Part shown: in pieces, positions 1-6,148 of the stretch
Position numbering within the stretch: position 1 is the stretch's first letter
Layout of the letters: every line of letters begins with the position of its first letter
Source: an uncultured Eubacterium sp.
GTDB lineage: Bacteria; Bacillota; Clostridia; Lachnospirales; Lachnospiraceae
Direction of reading: 5' to 3'
DNA length: 32,081 bases
NCBI GenBank assembly: GCA_910584245.1
Contig: CAJTZF010000029.1
Coordinates: 1 to 32,081, forward strand
Position numbers and translations under genes: made by a program
Notes under the pieces: generated by a model
Seen by the model: only the letters and a program-made list of their open reading frames with translations
Databases searched by the model: none
What the model was told of the DNA's origin: nothing

Positions 1-1442
1 ACAGACCTCAATTTAACCGCATGATTGCGGAGATTGAAGCCGGAAACGTGGCGACGGTCATTGTCAAGGATATGTCAAGGTTGGGGCGCGATTATCTGAA
101 AGTCGGCTACTATACGGAAATCTTTTTCGTAGAGCGTGACGTTAGATATATCGCAATCAATGACGGTGTAGACAGCGCAAAGGGGGATAACGATTTTACC
201 CCGTTCCGCAACCTGTTTAATGATTTTTACGCCAAAGACACAAGCAAAAAGGTACGGGCAATCAAACGGGCGCAAGGACAGGCGGGGGAACATCTGACAA
301 AGCCGCCTTACGGCTACATGGTAAGCCCTGCGGACAAAAAGCTATGGATTGTGGACGAGGAAGCCGCTGCTGTGGTGAAACGCATTTTTGATTTATGTAT
401 CGGTGGGAAAGGTCCTATGCAGATAGCAAAAATCCTCAAGGAAGATAAAGTACCGACTGCCAAAGCCTACTATGCCGAGAAAAAGGGGAAAGCACTTCCC
501 GAAAATCCGTACAACTGGAAAGACAGCACGATTGTCGGCATTTTGGAACGTATGGACTATTGCGGACATACCGTAAATTTCAAAAGCTATTCCAAATCCC
601 ACAAATTAAAGAAGCGGATTCCAACCACAAAAGAACAGCAGGCAATTTTCTATAATACCCATGAAGCGATTGTTGAGGACGCAGTTTTTGAACGGGTGCA
701 GGAATTAAGGGCAAACAAACGCCGCCCCACAAAAGCGGACAGACAGGGATTGTTTTCCGGCTTGGTATATTGTGCAGACTGTGGAAGCAAGCTACATTTC
801 GCTACTTGTAAAAGTTTTAACGGCTCACAAGACCATTACCGCTGTGCAAAGTACAAGAGCAATACGGGAAGCTGTACGGCTCACTTTATCCGCGAGGAAG
901 TGTTGAAGCAGATAGTATGGAGCAGGATATTTGACGTGACCGCCCTTTTCTTTGATGACATCATGGCTTTCCATGAAATGATGTATCAGCAACGCTCCGC
1001 TGAAACGGAAAAGGAAATGAAGCGCAGGAAGCGTGAAGTCGGACAGGCGAGGAAGCGGATAGCGGAACTTGACCGTATCTTCAAGCGGATTTATGAGGAC
1101 GACATAAGCGGCGCAATCAGCCACGACAGGTTTTTGAAGCTGTCCGCAGAGTATGAAGCGGAACAGCGGGAACTGGAAGAAAAGGTCAAGGCAGACCAGC
1201 AGGAAGTCGATACCTACGAACAGAACAAGAGCGATTTTGACAGCTTCGCCGCGATTATCCGCAAGTATGTGGGGATAAAGGAACTCACCCCCGCAATCGT
1301 CAATGAATTTATCAAGAAAATCATAGTCCATGCGCCGGAAAAGGTGGACGGGAAACGGGTACAGAAAGTAGATATTGTTTTCAACTTTGTAGGGGAAATC
1401 AATTTCCTTTCTGCCACGCAACCGAAACGGCAAGGCGCATAG
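1..1442 (+). CDS. Large serine site-specific recombinase (TnpX-like), 5' partial
   Basis: Large serine recombinases excise and integrate mobile elements through a DNA-linked serine. The reading frame is already open at the left edge (R-P-Q-F-N-R precedes the first visible Met), so the N-terminal part with the catalytic serine lies outside the window. The visible part begins in the resolvase fold (MSRLGRDYLKVG), continues through a Recombinase domain (residues about 95-240 of the visible part), a zinc ribbon with YCADCGSKL and later cysteines (about 248-290), a charged coiled coil (about 320-405) and a DUF4368-type tail ending in DIVFNFVGEI. This architecture is typical of recombinases on Clostridia transposons and integrative elements. 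It reads rightward, so the element probably extends to the left and ends a little after the stop codon. Codon use and the plus-strand orientation set it apart from the chromosomal genes further right. Confidence 0.93.
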   Translation, partial: RPQFNRMIAEIEAGNVATVIVKDMSRLGRDYLKVGYYTEIFFVERDVRYIAINDGVDSAKGDNDFTPFRNLFNDFYAKDTSKKVRAIKRAQGQAGEHLTKPPYGYMVSPADKKLWIVDEEAAAVVKRIFDLCIGGKGPMQIAKILKEDKVPTAKAYYAEKKGKALPENPYNWKDSTIVGILERMDYCGHTVNFKSYSKSHKLKKRIPTTKEQQAIFYNTHEAIVEDAVFERVQELRANKRRPTKADRQGLFSGLVYCADCGSKLHFATCKSFNGSQDHYRCAKYKSNTGSCTAHFIREEVLKQIVWSRIFDVTALFFDDIMAFHEMMYQQRSAETEKEMKRRKREVGQARKRIAELDRIFKRIYEDDISGAISHDRFLKLSAEYEAEQRELEEKVKADQQEVDTYEQNKSDFDSFAAIIRKYVGIKELTPAIVNEFIKKIIVHAPEKVDGKRVQKVDIVFNFVGEINFLSATQPKRQGA

Positions 1443-1455
1443 GAACTCGAAAAGA

Positions 1456-1486
1456 CGGTACAGCCCTTGTAATCGGGGCTATACCG
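1456..1486. repeat. Inverted repeat downstream of the recombinase
   Basis: Two 5-bp stems separated by one mismatch (CGGTA/TACCG at 1456-1460 and 1482-1486; AGCCC/GGGCT at 1462-1466 and 1476-1480) surround a 9-base loop, 13 bases after the recombinase stop. No T-run follows on either strand. It could be a weak terminator for the recombinase or part of the element end. The sequence does not decide. Confidence 0.4.
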
Positions 1487-1584
1487 CCTAATCTGAAATT
1501 ACTTCCCTCTAACCGTAAACATTTGGGCGACGGAGACTTTCTTATACTGTATTACTGCAAAAAGAGGTGGCTCAAATCTTGGAA

Positions 1585-1944
1585 TCAGTTCCACTCAATC
1601 CCATTGCCATGTTCGCGTATAATCTTATACAGTTCCTGCTCATTTTCAATCAGAGAAACAATCATCTCAGCAAAACGTTTGGCCTTTTTCTCATTTTCAT
1701 CCGAGAGTGTATAGTAGGCAATGTAGCAACCGGCCTCCGGATCGCCTACAAGGCCTTCCAAAAGTTCGGGTGCATTTTGGGCAAGGTAATACTTGAAAAA
1801 AGCATCCCAGTTATAGCCATTCATGTAGGCGTATGCATTGATTTCGTTCATTTTCTCGCCGATAGAAAAGGGTTTATCGTTCTCGTTGTAGAAACATACA
1901 GCTATTCTGCTATCGTCCTTATGAGTTGTTACATAGTCTGGCAT
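1585..1944 (-). CDS. Imm51-like immunity protein
   Basis: This 119-residue acidic protein resembles the Imm51 family of polymorphic-toxin immunity proteins. Family-like features are the NGYNWDAFFKYYL block (about residues 42-54), the GDPEAGCYIAYY block (about 66-77) and a helical acidic C-terminus ending in GIEWN. Immunity proteins of this kind neutralise a cognate toxin in the cytoplasm, and the toxin is usually encoded directly upstream. Here no toxin gene is visible on either side, so it is an orphan copy in mobile-element debris. The ATG is preceded by GGGAG eight bases upstream, and a promoter-like pair lies at 1988-2016. The family call rests on motif recognition only; the function is inferred. 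Confidence 0.72.
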   Translation of the reverse strand: MPDYVTTHKDDSRIAVCFYNENDKPFSIGEKMNEINAYAYMNGYNWDAFFKYYLAQNAPELLEGLVGDPEAGCYIAYYTLSDENEKKAKRFAEMIVSLIENEQELYKIIREHGNGIEWN

Positions 1945-1987
1945 TATATATTCTCCCTACTTACTGTTGATATGACGGGGTGGATTC

Positions 1988-2016
1988 ATTATACCGCCCA
2001 TGTATCACCCATGCAA
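1988..2016 (-). promoter_or_regulatory. Predicted sigma-A promoter of the Imm51-like gene
   Basis: Read on the minus strand, TTGCAT (2011-2016) is followed after exactly 17 bases by a perfect TATAAT (1988-1993), 44 bases upstream of the ATG at 1944. The -35 box is only a partial match to TTGACA. Confidence 0.5.
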
Positions 2017-2032
2017 GACTCAAATAAGTACA

Positions 2033-2067
2033 TAAAAATACCACAATCATTCTGTTATTGATTGTGG
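2033..2067 (-). terminator. Hairpin followed by a T-rich stretch on the minus strand
   Basis: A perfect 9-bp stem (CCACAATCA at 2041-2049 and its complement at 2059-2067) with a 9-base loop is followed, on the minus strand, by TATTTTTATG. This fits an intrinsic terminator for leftward transcription, although no minus-strand gene lies immediately to its right. Confidence 0.55.
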
Positions 2068-2106
2068 AACTGACGAAAATAATAAGGATGATTCTCTCGC
2101 GAATAG

Positions 2107-2343
2107 GAGCAAAAACTAGTAACCTGCCCCAAAAATCCTCTCAACTTTCTCCGTACGGGCGGCTACCTTCGCTCGAGTGGCTACATCTACGAACGCGTCA
2201 CAAATGGCAACTGGTGGTCGTTTGCTGCTAGCTCTGATGTGTACGGTCACTACTTGGATACGGGTCCGACGCATGTCGGCCCTCAGTATCTCTATTACCG
2301 CGGGTACGGTTTTGCCGTTCGCTGTGTGGTACGGGAGGGGTGA
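2107..2343 (+). pseudogene. C-terminal fragment of a C-type-lectin-fold surface protein (FISUMP/DUF1566-like)
   Basis: In the frame from 2107 to the TGA at 2341-2343 the translation reads through NFLRTGGYLRSSGYIY, then WWSFAASSDVYGHYLD and GYGFAVRCVVREG. The pattern of Gly/Tyr/Trp-rich segments ending in GYGFAVRC resembles the C-terminal end of C-type-lectin-fold domains in large secreted or phage-tail-like proteins, some of which are targets of diversity-generating retroelements. Only about 75 residues remain, an in-frame TAG stands at 2104-2106 and there is no start codon or ribosome site, so this is a remnant. No reverse transcriptase or template repeat was found in the window. Codon choice (TCG, CGC, ACG) differs from its neighbours and hints at a different origin. 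Confidence 0.6.
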
Positions 2344-2380
2344 GAAAGTGTAAACTCATACAAAAATCAGTTAATGCTTT

Positions 2381-2397
2381 TGGTGCAAAATGGTGCA
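2381..2397. repeat. Direct repeat pair TGGTGCA, 10-bp period
   Basis: TGGTGCA occurs at 2381-2387 and 2391-2397, separated by AAA. Two close copies in the same helical phase are typical of arm-type binding sites for tyrosine integrases at element ends. No integrase gene is in the window, so the role is inferred. Confidence 0.45.
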
Positions 2398-2485
2398 TCG
2401 TGTAAAATCACTCTCAAAACTCCGCCATCTTTACGGTATAATCCCCTCTTCAAATCACCATTCATTTGTCGCTTCCAATCATCAA

Positions 2486-2525
2486 ATAAGGCGTTCACCC
2501 CTATAAATCGGGATAAACGCCTTAT
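2486..2525. terminator. Inverted repeat just beyond the truncated ligase gene
   Basis: ATAAGGCGTT (2486-2495) and its perfect complement (2516-2525) flank a 20-base loop, 10 bases past the ligase stop codon. It could terminate the leftward ligase transcript, but the minus-strand flank is not clearly T-rich. It may equally be part of the junction that cut the ligase gene. Confidence 0.45.
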
Positions 2526-2535
2526 CTATTTTGTA

Positions 2536-3984
2536 TCAAACGTGACGTCCTAACTTGGCAAAGAATTTCTCCCCAAAGCCTTCGGCCCGAATAATTTCCT
2601 CCCGGTGCTGCTCCAGTGTATAGAGGTCACCAAAGTTCCGTATCCAGCCCATGCCGATAAATTTTGCCAGTGTCTTTTCCGACAGTCCCTCAATGTCCAT
2701 GCGGGTCTTGTCGCAGAAATGGACAAACTTGCGTACCAGTTTTGCCGCACAGTTCGGGTTCTCACAGAAAAGCTGGCGGGTTCCGCCACTGGTTTTATGT
2801 ACCTGCAGGCTGCCGCCACAGCATGGGCAGGCAGATGGAATCTTTACCGTACCGCTCTTTGTCTGGTTTTCCGCAATCTGCGGAATGATCATGTTCGCCT
2901 TGTAAACCTGGATGGTGTCGCCCCGTCCCAGTGACAGTTTCTCGAAAATATCCAGATTGTGGAGATACGCCCGGCTGACTTCCGTTCCGCCGATTTCCAC
3001 CGGCTCGAAAATCCCCGTCAGGCTGACCATGCCGTTTCTGGTCACAGCCGTCTCCAGACCGAGAAATTTTGTCTCATACAGTTCATCTTCCCATTTGAGT
3101 GCCATCAGGCGGTTCTCATGGTGCCCGGCCGAGCCGAGGCTTTTTCCGTATGCAATATCATCCTGCTCCAGTATCAGACCGTCCACCGGATAGGCAAATG
3201 CCTCCGGCTTCATTGCTGCTACCGCCTGCCGGATTTTGGCATCGTCTGCCGATGGAATCCGTACATACGGCACAACCAGAAAGCCAAGCTGCTCCATAAA
3301 CGCAAGCTGCTCCGTTTTCGTATCTATCTGCCGGTCTGTTACCAGCTCAAAAGCTGCAAACTCCAGATGCCTTTTCCCTGCTTCCGCTGCATTCAATTTC
3401 CTTGTGCTGCCGGAAGCTAAGTTTCTCGGATGGCCATACGGCTCCTCCAGACTGAGATTGATTTTCTCAAAGTTCTCCCACGAGATAATGCCTTCGCCCC
3501 GCACCTCGATTGGTTCCTTTACCGGTATGGCAAGTGGCACGTTGTCAAATTTTCTTACCGTATGTGTCACATCCTCACCAATGATGCCTTCCCTGCCACG
3601 GGTGATTGCCTGCTGTAACGCCCCGTCTTCATAACGCAGCACCAGCGTCAGCCCGTCCATCTTCCATGACAGCACCACATCCCTGCCACCGGCAAATTTC
3701 ACCAGCTCATCAATGGATTTGGTTTTATCCGCAGAAAGCATGGGTTTTGTATGGCGGACAGAAACCAGTTCCTCCAGTATCTCGCCCGACACCTTCTGCG
3801 TCGGGGAACCGGACAAAATAATCCGGGATTCCTCCTCCATGCTCCGTAACTGGTCCAGTTTCCTGTCGTACTCCCGGTCTGTCATCAGTGGGTCGTCGTG
3901 TTTATAGTAGGCAGTGTCTGCCTCCATCAGTTCTGTGATAAGTTTCCTCATTTCCTCTGTTATTTTCTTTTGATTCGCCTTCAT
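2536..3984 (-). CDS. NAD-dependent DNA ligase, C-terminally truncated, mobile-element type
   Basis: NAD-dependent ligases seal nicks through a ligase-adenylate on the lysine of a KxDG motif. That motif is present as WKMDG with Lys108. Around it are the N-terminal Ia-like helices (DPLMTDREYD), the nucleotidyltransferase domain, an OB-fold region, and a four-cysteine zinc finger (CPCC, then CENPNC). The protein stops inside the first helix-hairpin-helix unit (GFGEKFFAKL, then GRHV and stop), so the rest of the HhH domain and the BRCT domain are missing. It has 482 residues, while full LigA is about 660-670. Start: the ATG at 3984 has AAAGGAG ten bases upstream and overlaps the preceding stop as ATGA; an earlier ATG has no such site. 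The catalytic core is intact, so nicking-sealing activity may persist but DNA binding is likely weakened. It is probably an element-borne copy, not the housekeeping ligA. Confidence 0.88.
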   Translation of the reverse strand: MKANQKKITEEMRKLITELMEADTAYYKHDDPLMTDREYDRKLDQLRSMEEESRIILSGSPTQKVSGEILEELVSVRHTKPMLSADKTKSIDELVKFAGGRDVVLSWKMDGLTLVLRYEDGALQQAITRGREGIIGEDVTHTVRKFDNVPLAIPVKEPIEVRGEGIISWENFEKINLSLEEPYGHPRNLASGSTRKLNAAEAGKRHLEFAAFELVTDRQIDTKTEQLAFMEQLGFLVVPYVRIPSADDAKIRQAVAAMKPEAFAYPVDGLILEQDDIAYGKSLGSAGHHENRLMALKWEDELYETKFLGLETAVTRNGMVSLTGIFEPVEIGGTEVSRAYLHNLDIFEKLSLGRGDTIQVYKANMIIPQIAENQTKSGTVKIPSACPCCGGSLQVHKTSGGTRQLFCENPNCAAKLVRKFVHFCDKTRMDIEGLSEKTLAKFIGMGWIRNFGDLYTLEQHREEIIRAEGFGEKFFAKLGRHV

Positions 3985-4388
3985 ACTGCTAAATCTCCTT
4001 TCAGTTGTGTTGTTTTTTGTATCTGGTTCATACATTCTCCCAATGCATCACTGCTCCGTTCTGGCAGAAGCCCCGGATACGAGAACGCAAGACTCTCCTC
4101 CCCATCGTGAAAAGAAAGTTCCCGCAGCTTAAAACTGCTGACATCCTCACACTCGGAATAGAGTTCTATGTGCTGTACTTCCATGTCCTTCAGCTCCGGC
4201 AGCCTGCCATTGCCATACTCATCATCAAAGTACACACCCTTGTATCTTGCCTCGAACTGTCCGTCCTCCCTGTCAAACTCACTTTCATTCCATGTCAGGG
4301 ATATGACCTTTCCGGATTTCAGCTTCACCTCAATAAAGTCAATCACTAAATCCGGAATATCCGATTCTGCTTTCAGATATAGAACCAT
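3981..4388 (-). CDS. Conserved-looking small protein coupled to the ligase gene
   Basis: This is a 135-residue acidic protein of unknown function with no signal peptide or membrane segment. It has alternating short hydrophobic and charged strands (VIDFIEVKLKSGKVISLTW; ARYKGVYFDDEYGNGRL), which suggests a small beta-rich fold. I recall similar short proteins from Clostridia mobile elements but cannot name a family with confidence. The start at 4388 (MVLYLKAE) has AAGGAGG five bases upstream, better than the ATG six codons earlier. Its TGA overlaps the ligase ATG (ATGA), so the two are almost certainly translationally coupled and may act together, for example in element replication or repair. 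That role is inference from position only. Confidence 0.72.
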   Translation of the reverse strand: MVLYLKAESDIPDLVIDFIEVKLKSGKVISLTWNESEFDREDGQFEARYKGVYFDDEYGNGRLPELKDMEVQHIELYSECEDVSSFKLRELSFHDGEESLAFSYPGLLPERSSDALGECMNQIQKTTQLKGDLAV

Positions 4389-4465
4389 TGTTGCCTCCTT
4401 CCGCACACATTCCGTGCCATAATTGTTTTGCCGTTTCTGCGGCTGTTTGGTTTATATAGACGGGC

Positions 4466-4506
4466 AGCATACGCTCCCCGGTAATTAGGTTGGGGGAGCA
4501 TACTCT
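4466..4506 (-). repeat. Long imperfect hairpin in the leader of the 4388 gene
   Basis: The arms 4466-4479 and 4493-4506 are complementary over an uninterrupted GCTCCCC core and most of the outer bases, with a 13-base loop. It lies about 80 bases upstream of the start codon at 4388. A structured leader, an attenuator or a protein-binding site are all possible. Confidence 0.6.
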
Positions 4507-4582
4507 GCTCCGATCTATGATGAAAAAGGACTGGCTGAAAACCGCTGCCCTTTGAACCCGTTGATAACTTCTCATAATCGAA

Positions 4583-4622
4583 AAAAGCACACAAAGAACC
4601 TGCTGATTCCCTGTGTGCTTTT
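4583..4622. terminator. Bidirectional-type intrinsic terminator
   Basis: AAAAGCACACA (4583-4593) pairs perfectly with 4612-4622 across an 18-base loop. On the minus strand it ends in a run of six T. It separates the upstream small gene from the 4388-ligase pair. Confidence 0.7.
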
Positions 4623-4700
4623 GAGTCTCTGACTCTGGATATTCGATTGTTTTTCAAGCTGATATTCCGTCTGATTTATCTGCTCAATTATTCCTGCAAC

Positions 4701-4736
4701 AAAAAAAGTGCCTAAAGATGGTATTCTTCAGACACT
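4701..4736 (-). terminator. Intrinsic terminator of the 4835-5110 gene
   Basis: A 12-bp stem with G-U pairs (4707-4718 with 4725-4736) and a 6-base loop is followed on the minus strand by seven T. It lies about 100 bases beyond the stop codon. Confidence 0.8.
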
Positions 4737-4834
4737 GTAAAAAACGAAAACTGTAAATCACTTTGCTGTAATCTCTGATACTGATAGTATTACTATAACA
4801 GATAAAAGGATAAAACACAAGAAAAATGATACCA

Positions 4835-5110
4835 TCATTTCAAGCGGATTGTTCCTTTCATTAAAATATCTGCACGTTCTTCCGGTGTCTTATCACGACA
4901 CATTAAAATGCTTAGAAACAACTGCATTTTTTCTTCGGAATTTTCGGAATAATATTGATGCGAATTGTTATAAATCACTTCAAAGATATTATCCAGCTTT
5001 ACAAAATCCCCTTCCGAGTGCCCATATCCGGTAAACCGTTCCAACAGCCTGTCCATATCGTCCAGCGTATCTTCCGCTTCTATCAATAATGCCATGTCCT
5101 CTTTTTTCAA
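4835..5110 (-). CDS. Small acidic helical protein of unknown function
   Basis: This is about 91 residues, acidic and predicted mostly helical (ALLIEAEDTLDDMDRLLERF at the start, then a second helical half ending in ERADILMKGTIRLK). There is no signal peptide or membrane segment. I do not recognise a named family. Start choice: a TTG codon at 5110 has AGGGGG seven bases upstream, whereas the ATG at 5095 has AGAGG only two bases away and the ATG at 5161 has no site. The gene is monocistronic here, bounded downstream by a strong terminator. Its position among element remnants suggests it belongs to the mobile region. Confidence 0.6.
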   Translation of the reverse strand: MKKEDMALLIEAEDTLDDMDRLLERFTGYGHSEGDFVKLDNIFEVIYNNSHQYYSENSEEKMQLFLSILMCRDKTPEERADILMKGTIRLK

Positions 5111-5183
5111 ACAAACACCCCCTGGTTCCACCATTATTTTTCTTTTGTACCATCTGGTCATATCAAGATGACACAGCCTTCAT

Positions 5184-5285
5184 TTAATCCGTTGACGGAA
5201 AATTGAGCATCATAGATAACATCCCCACAGCAGACCAGTAGACAGTCCGCAGGCGACCACTTCCTGTTTTCAGTTTCTTTACCAT
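5184..5285 (-). CDS. Doubtful 33-residue ORF with a strong ribosome site
   Basis: An ATG at 5283-5285 is preceded by AAAGGAGG at seven bases and opens a 33-codon frame (MVKKLKTGSGRLRTVYWSA, then GMLSMMLNFPSTD). It has a basic start and a short hydrophobic segment. It lies just downstream of a terminator, and no promoter is obvious. It may be a true micro-protein or the 5' stump of a larger gene cut by rearrangement. Confidence 0.3.
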   Translation of the reverse strand: MVKKLKTGSGRLRTVYWSAVGMLSMMLNFPSTD

Positions 5286-5329
5286 GCCTTAACCTCCTTT
5301 GCATGTCTGCTTTTGGAACTCCATGACAT

Positions 5330-5370
5330 AAAAAAATACCGTTTCAAAAGCCATAAAACTCTCAAAACGG
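5330..5370 (-). terminator. Intrinsic terminator of the three-gene DUF5348 module
   Basis: A 12-bp stem with G-U pairs (5339-5350 with 5359-5370) and an 8-base loop is followed on the minus strand by TATTTTTTTATG. It lies about 145 bases beyond the stop of the 5516 gene. Confidence 0.75.
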
Positions 5371-5404
5371 CATTTTCTGCCTGCGTTCCATACCTAAAAG
5401 TTCT

Positions 5405-5436
5405 TTGTCCTGTGGGCATCTCCCACTTTTGGACAA
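5405..5436. repeat. Two-part dyad symmetry
   Basis: TTGTCC (5405-5410) pairs with GGACAA (5431-5436), and an inner GTGGG/CCCAC pair lies between them. It could be a recombinase core site or an RNA hairpin. It is reported because it sits next to the direct repeats at 5480. Confidence 0.45.
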
Positions 5437-5479
5437 TACCACTATACATCTTTTTCATTTGCATGTCATCGGCTGTGGT

Positions 5480-5500
5480 GTGCCAATTTTGTGCCAATTT
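5480..5500. repeat. Direct repeat pair GTGCCAATTT, 11-bp period
   Basis: GTGCCAATTT occurs at 5480-5489 and 5491-5500, one base apart. The spacing of one helical turn suggests side-by-side binding of one protein, as at integrase arm sites. It lies just downstream of the 5516 gene. Confidence 0.5.
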
Positions 5501-5515
5501 AGTGACATATATTTT

Positions 5516-6148
5516 TCACTCCAATCCTTCAATCAATGCCACCAACTCCAGCCACACATCCACATCGCTGTCCGGTGCCGCCCACAACCGGATAGACAGT
5601 ATCGTAACCGCCTGCTGTCTGAGCCGGTAATAATGCCTTGATGACATATCCAGCCGATACAACAGTTCATGATGGCTCAATTTCTCCGGTGCTATGTAGG
5701 TCAGGTAAATCAACTGGTACAGCCTCTCCCCATTTTCCGGCTTTTTCTTCAGCACAGTAAGCGCCTCATTTACCCGGTCCAGAAGCAGCCTTGACTTTTT
5801 TACTCCCTCCAGCCTGCTCTCTAGTTTCCGGTTGCCCCATGACACCTCCAAATCTACCTGCTCTAACAGCGTATCCAGCCCCTCAAAGGGTTTTTCCAGC
5901 TCACTGGCAACATTCTCCGGAAAGCATTCCAAAAGCCACACAATCGTCCGGTAATGCTGTAATAACATCATGGTATTGTGGTAGGTATTCTTCTGCTTTT
6001 CCTTCCTTGCTTCCCTGACTTTCTCATCGTCAATCCCGGCATCTGGCAAAATCCCCCGATTGGTCAACAGGCCAATGACCGCCTCTGACTGTACCTGTTT
6101 CTTTTCCTGCTGCTCCTGTATCATTTCACTCTCTTTATTCGCACTCAT
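5516..6148 (-). CDS. Probable phage/element regulator with sigma-region-4-like HTH
   Basis: This 210-residue soluble protein has a charged, helical N-terminus (residues 1-55), a central helical part, and a C-terminal segment (about 150-190: LSHHELLYRLDMSSRHYYRL) that reads like the sigma-70 region 4 or ArpU/RinA type helix-turn-helix. Proteins of that kind activate late or transfer genes in phages and integrative elements. The assignment is from motif shape, not from a family search. The ATG at 6148 has GGAG ten bases upstream. The gene overlaps the stop of the upstream gene by 14 bases, so they are coupled. A terminator at 5330-5370 closes the unit. Confidence 0.6.
   Translation of the reverse strand: MSANKESEMIQEQQEKKQVQSEAVIGLLTNRGILPDAGIDDEKVREARKEKQKNTYHNTMMLLQHYRTIVWLLECFPENVASELEKPFEGLDTLLEQVDLEVSWGNRKLESRLEGVKKSRLLLDRVNEALTVLKKKPENGERLYQLIYLTYIAPEKLSHHELLYRLDMSSRHYYRLRQQAVTILSIRLWAAPDSDVDVWLELVALIEGLE

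Larger units (their letters stand above)
4389..4834. other. 446-bp non-coding stretch with a leader hairpin and two terminators
   Basis: No gene is convincing here. It contains, from right to left on the minus strand, a terminator at 4701-4736, a second terminator-like hairpin at 4583-4622 and a long hairpin at 4466-4506 in the probable 5' leader of the 4388 gene. Two overlapping minus-strand open frames (ending near 4339 and 4373) lack good ribosome sites. A 13-base palindrome, ATAGTA-T-TACTAT, lies at 4784-4796. Confidence 0.6.
5111..5515. other. 405-bp stretch with terminator, dyad and direct repeats; possible element boundary
   Basis: No well-supported long gene lies here. It holds a doubtful 33-codon ORF (5184-5285), a strong minus-strand terminator (5330-5370), a two-part dyad (5405-5436) and an 11-bp-period direct repeat (5480-5500). 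The last two together look like an integrase attachment region. Confidence 0.5.

Noticed and set aside
825..1433. Long minus-strand open frame over the recombinase
   Set aside because: It lies antisense to a clear recombinase gene, shows no domain and has no ribosome site.
2107..2343. Active diversity-generating retroelement
   Set aside because: Only a target-like tail is visible; no reverse transcriptase, accessory protein or template repeat was found in the window.
4339..4657. Two overlapping minus-strand ORFs upstream of the 4388 gene
   Set aside because: No good ribosome sites, a terminator hairpin inside one of them, and the region reads better as a structured leader; kept only as a finding.
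2410..5368. ACTCTCAAAAC shared at 2410-2420 and 5358-5368 as a possible attachment core
   Set aside because: An 11-base match can occur by chance, its distance to the nearby repeats differs (13 versus about 110 bases), and the third site lacks it.
5279..5497. 72-residue minus-strand ORF
   Set aside because: It runs across a strong terminator hairpin and the dyad, and has no family-like sequence.
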